From positions 6,407,569-6,471,568 of the forward strand of contig JAEMBT020000008.1 of the NCBI GenBank assembly GCA_018873245.2: a stretch of 64,000 nt of DNA, written 5' to 3'. Below, one piece after another: positions 57,860 to 64,000 of the stretch; position 1 is the first letter of the stretch; the number at the start of each line of letters is the position of its first letter. The notes beneath the pieces were generated by a model. It saw only the letters and a program-made list of their open reading frames with translations. It was not told where the DNA came from and searched no databases. The position numbers were made by a program, and so were the translations under genes. Origin of the DNA: Archegozetes longisetosus. Its lineage: Eukaryota; Arthropoda; Arachnida; Sarcoptiformes; Trhypochthoniidae.

Positions 57860-58152
57860 CTACCAAATAATTAATTGGTTTTTTGTATCAGATAGAGTAA
57901 AAGGATGGTTGTAAAGTAAAAATAACTAAAGAATTTGAAGGACGCTATAAATTAAATACGCAAAAGGTTCACTGAAATATTATCAAAAGAGTTTGTAGCG
58001 TCACTGGGAGAATGAGTAGATCTGTTGAATAAGAGCCCGTATTAGTTGTCCTTCGTGTCAATTTGACTTTTTATGTAGTATAGATATACTGTAAAAAATT
58101 CATAAGTTTGGATAAATTGCAACGCATCTAGAATTGAAATTAGACTTTGATA

Positions 58153-58290
58153 CTAGAGTACCTCGGGTCTACCACAATTTTTCCACGTACAATTCTTTCT
58201 CGCAGTATTCTTATACGCAATTCTTACACACATGGTCTTTGATCTCACAATGCCGTTCCTGTTGACCCCGCCTCCTACAAATGCCACACA
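58153..58290 (-). pseudogene. Possible ribosomal protein L40 (UBA52-type) remnant
   Basis: The minus strand reads VGGGVNRNGIVRSKTMCVRI then AYKNTARKNCTWKNCGR. The pattern M-C...Y...R-x-N-C-x4-C-G resembles the zinc-binding end of L40, usually encoded as a fusion behind ubiquitin. The ubiquitin part just before it is not readable. Weak on its own; the ubiquitin-like exon 300 bases away makes it more credible. Confidence 0.35.
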
Positions 58291-58425
58291 AATCTAACCC
58301 CTTCGAAAATAGATAAACCTGGATTTCTCGAGTCGTAACCCAAACAAGCCTGATATGAACGAAGGAAAAATAGGTTAGGTTGCTTCGCGACCTTGTAATA
58401 AAGGAAAAATTACAAATATATATAA

Positions 58426-58615
58426 AGCTATTATTGTAAACATAGCTGAGTAGTATCTAGACAAGTATTAAGATACCTACTTAGCGTAAACTCTGTTACT
58501 TATTTTACTATTATTTGACTAACACTTTGGTATAGAATAAGTAACAGAGTTTGTCCTAAGTAGGTATCTTAATAATTGTCTAAATACTACCTGGGCTATG
58601 TTTACAATAATAGCT
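58426..58615. repeat. 190-bp near-perfect hairpin (MITE-like)
   Basis: AGCTATTATTGTAAACATAG at 58426 pairs with its complement ending at 58615. The arms are about 75 bases with a few mismatches and a loop of about 35 bases. Inner blocks AAGATACCTACTTA and AACTCTGTTACTTATT are inverted on the other arm. No coding frame. Confidence 0.8.
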
Positions 58616-59341
58616 CCGCATATAAACTATAGATCGATCATATGTAAGAAGACATTTTAGTTGAAATAGCCTCCCGTTTCTTAAGTTGAAAATCAGATTT
58701 TCGACTTTAAAATAAAACATTTGAGTGGAATTTTGTAGAATAAAGGCATTTATCCCATTGAGAGTATCAAACTTTATATAAAATAATATTTTATTGATTT
58801 TCAGCTGAAGGCAAACTATTAGGTTGATAGTAAAAGCATCTGCAGATTTTCTTATCAATCACATTGTTTAAACTAAAACTCGAATCATGAGCTGATATGA
58901 TTTATGAAAGCTCAGATAATTACAATTCTTAGCATAAAAGCCATTTTTCGTAGAAAACGTATTGACTTAATTCAAATCTTAGAAGTACAAAAATATGTGA
59001 AACTAAAGTGGCTCATTAATAACTCATTAGGGATAATATTGAAAACTTATCGTTTAAAATTTGATGAAAGACTAACGTTGTCAATATTTAGATCATTTGC
59101 TGATAAGTCATATCCATTGGTGAAAGTCAAATCATTTAGCGTTTGGTTAAGTAAAAACCTACCTAACAATAAGACATTTATATGAAACGCGTCAGATGAA
59201 AGTAAATGATTTCAGATTGTCAAAGCTCTCAAATAACCCGAGTCGTGAACGACAGATTGATTTTCACTCAACTCTCTTATAATTCAAGTCAAATAAACTC
59301 TTAGACTTACTTTCCTCTTGAACTCGTTCTCATCAACTAGT

Positions 59342-59945
59342 GATGTATAGCTTAAGACTAAGAATAAGACTAAGCAAAATAAGATATATTAAAATCGTTT
59401 GGCTTAAGACTAAGACTAAGTCAGACAAATGATTTTTGGATTTTCAAATTAAGACTAAGATTAAGACAAATGAAATTTCTTTCTATAAAATTAAGACTAA
59501 GACAAGAGAAACATATTTATAAGAGTAAGACTAAGACTAAGAAAAAGTGAGAAGTTTAGATACAAATATGGTCATTTAATCCATTAGAAATGATTCATTT
59601 TTTAAAGTTTTCAATTATAAAACCATTTGTAAATCACTAGATAAACAATTGCACTCCTATTGCAATACATTTTAATAGTGAATGTCTTTGCGCTTAGTTT
59701 TGTTTTGTTAGTCTATTGATCATTTTATGAAACATATTAGATAATCAAAAATTTCAAAATGTTATAATATATGCTATAAGGAGATAACTAGCACAAGTAG
59801 TAAGACTAAGACTAAGCAAAACGAAAATTTTTGACTATAAGACTAAGACTAAGATAAGCTAAACTAAAATTTTGGCATTAAGACTAAGACTAAGATAAGA
59901 GAAATGAAATTTTTGACTATAAGACTAAGACTAAGACAAGACAAA
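59342..59945. repeat. Degenerate AAGACT hexamer arrays
   Basis: Two blocks (about 59350-59545 and 59797-59945) are built from AAGACTAAGACTAAGA-type hexamers. Spacers such as TGAAATTTTTGACTAT give a higher-order period of roughly 45-50 bases in the second block. Ordinary AT-rich sequence separates the blocks. The second block abuts a GOGAT exon end at 59967. Confidence 0.75.
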
Positions 59946-60859
59946 CTAAAAATCTCTAAGCTATACAACACTATCATCAACTTTTTGATTGGGTACAACA
60001 AATGCCTGTCTCATCTTCGGCTCATTACTTTTAGCGACATCACCGATACACTTAGAATTGGTCGGCACATCGCCCCGACACAACACTCGAAGTCCATACT
60101 CTTCAGCAATTGATTCAAATTTCTCTTCTGCCTGAATGTGGGTTATGGAATCCAAGAATAATATTCCTGTCGCATAATTGCCAGGAGATGGCAAATCTAT
60201 GCCATTCGTCTTTCTGAAAATCATTCAATTTATTGCTTCATTTAATCGTATTACTAAAATTTAAGTCATGAAAAACCTTTACAAAAATCAAACAAATAAT
60301 AAATGAAACATAAAATTTAAAGTCTAAACTTCTAGAACTTTTTCCCAACGCTCTCAACATCTAATTGATTGATATGAGGCTTGAATTGAAATGTTAAAAC
60401 TCATAGAAAAGTTGAATGTCTGTTTGGTTGAGAAATGATCGATATAAGTAGTAATTGAACAGTTTGATTCTGATTTTCAACCAATTTACTAGAGTTCTCG
60501 GCACAGGAGTAGTCTTTTGGTAAATGTTTGACTTAATTAATTTGGCGTAGAATTGATGAGGAATTGAAGCGAGAACACCAGCCCCATCACCAGTACCGTT
60601 GTGACAAGAGCAGGCCCCTCTGTGCTCCATAAGGGCACTAATGATTTTCGCGTTCTCGAGCAACTGATTGTACACAAATTGTAAAAAAAACAATTTCATA
60701 CAGTAAATGTCAATATTGGCAATAAACAGATTTGCCTTATGAGACGCTACTCCATCGATTGAAACAACGAATCCAACCCCATATGCTTCCTTCTCTTCTT
60801 TAATGTTGAAGACTTGATGCCATTCGACACTTTTGAAGCCATATTTTAGTGGTACTTAG

Positions 60860-62843
60860 AATAATAATTCGGCTGCAAATAATCAATCTGTCAAAGCTAG
60901 TAATAGCGTATTTGTATCGGATGACGGATTTGCAGCAGCCTTTGGCAAAGTTGACACTACCACTCACTCAGGTATTAGTTTAGTATTAATTCTATTGCTC
61001 TCTATTACTTTTTAATATTAATATATATTTTGGGAAACCCTTAGTGTTGAATCAAAGTTTTGTTGCTTTTATCAAGTTATTATCTTTTATATTTGTATTC
61101 ATGCTTCCTCTATCAGAAGGAGCTGATGCTGTGGAAGAGGGTAAGTCAGCCTCAATTGATATCACTTTAATTGATAATTAATCTGAAAAATAAATATTTA
61201 TCTGAAACTAAAACCCTCTGAATGAAAGAAGCGACCGATCAGGTCACTGTTTCACTTCCAATACCTTTGACTGATGATCAGGTGAATCGATCTACTTCTC
61301 CGTCACCGGCTCACGACGTGATAAAAGGCGCCGAAACTACACCTATACTGCCTGTTTCATCTGATCCTGGCTTTGGTGAAGACAGTGTTATTGATGAGAG
61401 CACTATATCTCGTGGCAACGGTCCATCGCCAGCAGCGGCCATATCAGCGCCGCCATCTTCTGGTGAGAACAGTCCATTCGGACCTCCATTCGAAATGTCT
61501 TCATTTGCTACTGCATTTGGAGGCTCTTCAGACCAAGTGAAACTACCACCTCCTGCCAGACCTCCCCCACTATCAAATGAAAGCGCTTCAGCAATACCTC
61601 CGAGCAGACCTCCACCACCTTCTGCTCCTGATTCAGGACTCGCTGCTTCAGAAGAGACGGAATTTGGAGAACCGATGTCATCGACTGGAGGGCCACCTCC
61701 ACGACCACCAGCCCCTAGTGTTGCGCCAAACGCTTCATTCGCTGCCTTTGATGCTGATCAGCAACAGTTGATTCAACAGCAGTTGATATTTCAGCAGCAA
61801 CAGGCTTTAGCGGCACAACAACAGCAACAGTTGGCTCAGAAAAAGTCAGCCTCGCCTTTCGAGGACTTGGATTTGGCGATGAGACAAAAGATGGCTAAAC
61901 CTCAACAACCGGTTGGAGTGGCGGCACAGCCAACACCACCACCAGGAGTAGTATTTGTTCCTCTTGGAACTGTTGCGCCAGCAGGTTATGTAGTGATGCC
62001 ATCATACGGAATACCAGCTGGTGTTACAGGTTATCCTATTTATCTGAGGGTTTCCTTATTGTTATGATTTATGATTTGCAAATATTTTGATGCGTTGTTT
62101 TATAGCTTACTGTGATTTGGCTGTTTTTAAATTTGATTTTTCAAACGACTTGTAGGTTTTGATGCTTTTGGTGATGTGTTGCAGCCACAATTAGCAAACA
62201 AAACTGGCCAAACAATACAAACTGCACCAGCACCAACTGTGACGAATGCAGCCGCAAATCAAAGTTTATTTAAAGGCGACTTAGATTCGAGTCTTGCGAG
62301 TTTAGCACAAAATCTTGATATTAATGGACCAAAAGGACAATTCAAAAAGTAAGTTGACATTCGGTGAAGTTTCAAATTAAAAATTGACTTTTGATGAATT
62401 TGTATTTCAGACCTGGTCAACAGCAATGGTCAAGTCCTAAGAACACAGTAAAGACGGGCGCACCCATTCAACCACAACAGGGATGGTCAGCTAATCAGCC
62501 TCTCGATTGGAACGCAGGGCAGATACCAATTGCAGCACAACCAGGAATGATGCCAGCTGGTGGTCAATGGCCAGTCTCTCCCGTGCAACCAATGATGGTG
62601 CCCGCAAACTCTATGCCAATCACATATGGAGTTCAGGTATTATAGTAGCAAAACTGTACTAAATTGGTCTAATTTGTCAATTTGCTCACAAAGATGAGAC
62701 CGGCAATGGTTGGAGGTATGGTTCCAGCAGGTGCTGTTCCAGTACTTCCTGGCGCAGTACCGGTTTTGCCAACCTCGACAGCTCCACGACCTGTTAATCC
62801 AGGACTAGCTTCGACTCAATCTGATCCGTTTGGCGCACTTTAA
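60860..62843 (+). CDS. PICALM: AP180/PICALM-type clathrin assembly protein, C-terminal exons
   Basis: Clathrin/AP2 adaptor acting in endocytosis (Drosophila lap type). Exons in phase: 60860-60971, 61117-61140 (24-nt microexon), 61229-62029, 62156-62348, 62411-62636 and 62694-62843. Motifs: VFVSDDGFAAAFGKVDT; a Pro-rich region (PPPARPPPLS, RPPPPSAPDSG) with a Gln-rich stretch (61760-61840); GIPAGVT joined to GFDAFGDVLQ across the 62029/62156 splice; LDSSLASLAQNLDINGPKGQ and QQWSSPKNTVKTGAP (close to the PICALM SLANLVGNL and W-S-P-x-K blocks); a Met/Pro/Val-rich tail; and the terminus STQSDPFGAL with TAA 62841-62843. DPF-type motifs bind AP2. The N-terminal ANTH domain (PIP2 binding) is not recognisable upstream on this strand, so the gene is 5' incomplete here: either a distant first half or a rearrangement. 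The 61228 acceptor is weak. Confidence 0.85.
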
Positions 62844-64000
62844 ACGTTAATTCAAAGTCTAAACTGACACAAAAACGATTAGTTAATCGAAATAATAAGT
62901 TAATCTAATTTATAAAACCTATGATTTGGTGTAAATAAGTCACTAATTTTAGTTTTAATAAGTTTGGTTTTGATCCTCTGGCAGGACAACACTCCATATC
63001 AGTGACGTTTGCATTAGTGATGTTTTAAACGTTAAATTATTAACAAAATGGTATTGCCTTTGATTTATGCCAAATGGATTCTAGTGTTTGTCATTTAATT
63101 GAAAACTTGTTTCTGTAATCAATTGTTAGAAAACCATTTCTTTAGATTCTGTTGATTTTGATTTATATTTAAATATAGTATTATTGAAAAAGTTGTCATT
63201 TTGTGTGTGCGTACAAATTATGCGCTCAATTATGCGACACATTATATGCACACAATTAGATCAAACATTAATTATATTCTAAACGAGTTGTTTTCGATTT
63301 AACAAACTTTAGTCGAAAGACTTATTCTTAGCCCATAAAACATGTATTTATGAAAAATAACTGAAAACAAATCTATTCCGCGATTACTTATAAACAATGA
63401 GCACATAAGACATTCCCTATGAGAGCATAATTATAATTATCTGTTTCTGTTCACACATTTTAGGAACAATTCTCTAAATTTAGTCGAACTAAAAATGATG
63501 AAAAAGTGATTTATTGTTAATTATAAGTTTGCATACATTGCGTATACATTCGATATATTTTCGATGATATAAATAATTACTGTAATCAATACTTTATATA
63601 ATTTGAAATTTGTGTGCTTTGCGAGTATATAATATAATTTGAATTTATATTTTTAAGTTCAAAAATTGTACATTCAATCGATTAATTCAAATAACAACTA
63701 GTTTTATGTTATATTCGTTTCTGTTTCAAAGTGTTGTAATACCGAAAACAATAAGTAGTGCGAAAGCATTCACTATAACCTAAAACCGTAGTCTTTAAAA
63801 AGTATTCGTATTCAGTACACTATTTGATTGATCCCTATTTCAAAGCACAGATGTTTAGGTTCCAAAATATATAAACACTTCGGATTAAACTTAAAGTTAG
63901 AGCCAATCGTCAATTATTTACAAATGAGATAACGTAATAAACATTAATTACAGGTATGATACATGAGTTTTACTAAACCTTCACATCATATTAACTTTGT
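62844..64000 (+). other. 3' flank of the AP180-type gene
   Basis: AT-rich sequence after the stop codon, likely 3' untranslated region and beyond. An AATAAA hexamer occurs near 63936. No other gene recognised up to the window end. Confidence 0.45.

Larger units (their letters stand above)
51403..60850 (-). pseudogene. Glutamate synthase (GOGAT), decaying multi-exon gene
   Basis: GOGAT makes glutamate from glutamine and 2-oxoglutarate. Recognisable exons (minus strand): 60850-60736, 60663 to ~60490, 60213-59967, 56326-55719, 55058-54733, 54635-54191, 53944-53223, 53166-52934, 52623 to ~52190, and ~52125-51403. Motifs: [131 protein letters not shown] (FMN domain), [40 protein letters not shown] (cluster cysteines kept) and [15 protein letters not shown]. 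Lesions: the nucleophilic Cys of CGVGF is Tyr; in-frame stops in several exons (for example PPQL*QYF); many frame changes; the inner FMN segment between GGKSNT and ELAELIYDL is missing; the alpha/beta linker is deleted; the Rossmann glycine motif is shortened; and 26 bases are duplicated at 51995-52046. The last exons are absent. Almost certainly nonfunctional. Confidence 0.9.

Noticed and set aside
58580..59185. Two ~93-aa frames (minus 58580-58858, plus 58904-59185)
   Set aside because: AT-driven frames with Ile/Lys/Phe-rich composition and no motif, splice context or relation to GOGAT, ubiquitin or AP180.
61508..61771. Frames on both strands inside the AP180-type exon
   Set aside because: Shadows of the Pro/Gln-rich exon 61229-62029, which has the better splice phase and family match.
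1..64000. tRNA, rRNA or other structured RNA genes
   Set aside because: No cloverleaf with A/B boxes or rRNA-like conserved stretch was recognised by eye; a covariance-model scan would be decisive and was not possible.

Overview
The window is eukaryotic: AT-rich DNA, genes split by many short GT-AG introns (about 50-110 nt) plus a few multi-kb introns, and metazoan protein families throughout. An arthropod is most likely. Supporting signs are short TTAGG-type runs, mariner/Tc1 and Merlin elements, an adhesion GPCR, AP180 and MDM1. A mite-like genome is a guess that the sequence alone cannot prove. The supplied reading frames often stop at introns, so the gene models here were assembled by hand from splice phase and protein similarity.

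Layout, left to right. (1) 1-1414: the last two exons of an RSBN1-type (KDM9) gene. (2) 3343-13146: an MDM1-like microtubule/centriole protein gene, about 8 exons. (3) 14.7-16.3 kb: a long foldback element, a short TTAGG-like run and a mariner-derived MITE. (4) 17.4-22.6 kb: an adhesion-type GPCR gene whose GAIN-domain exon is split by a complete Merlin (IS1595-like) DNA transposon with an 8-bp target duplication. (5) 23.5-29 kb: decayed DNA transposases and a second foldback element. (6) 29508-30833: an intact intronless 441-aa gene fusing an LRAT/HRASLS-like papain-fold domain to an AIG1/GIMAP-like GTPase, with apparent lipidation signals at both ends. (7) 31.7-32.3 kb: a pogo/Tc1-type MITE. 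(8) 32.9-46.8 kb: a minus-strand cluster of genes and wrecks that put RCC1 repeats in front of an eIF2-alpha-kinase (PEK)-like kinase domain. It is interrupted by a transposon insertion, a decayed mariner and a 1.8-kb Tc1-like element that itself carries introns. Two copies have repeat arrays upstream (41.4-42.7 and 47.0-49.1 kb). (9) 51.4-60.9 kb: a decaying minus-strand glutamate synthase (GOGAT) gene with stops, frameshifts, domain deletions and no catalytic cysteine, with ubiquitin-like and possible L40 remnants in its largest gap. (10) 60860-62843: C-terminal exons of an AP180/PICALM-type clathrin adaptor.

The ordinary housekeeping-type genes (RSBN1, MDM1, AP180) sit at the two ends. The middle is an accessory, transposon-rich zone where genes are duplicated (RCC1-kinase), invaded (GPCR, kinase copy 1) or lost (GOGAT). 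The most unusual candidate proteins are the LRAT-GTPase fusion and the RCC1-then-kinase family. Several single-base frame breaks fall in homopolymers and could be assembly errors rather than mutations.
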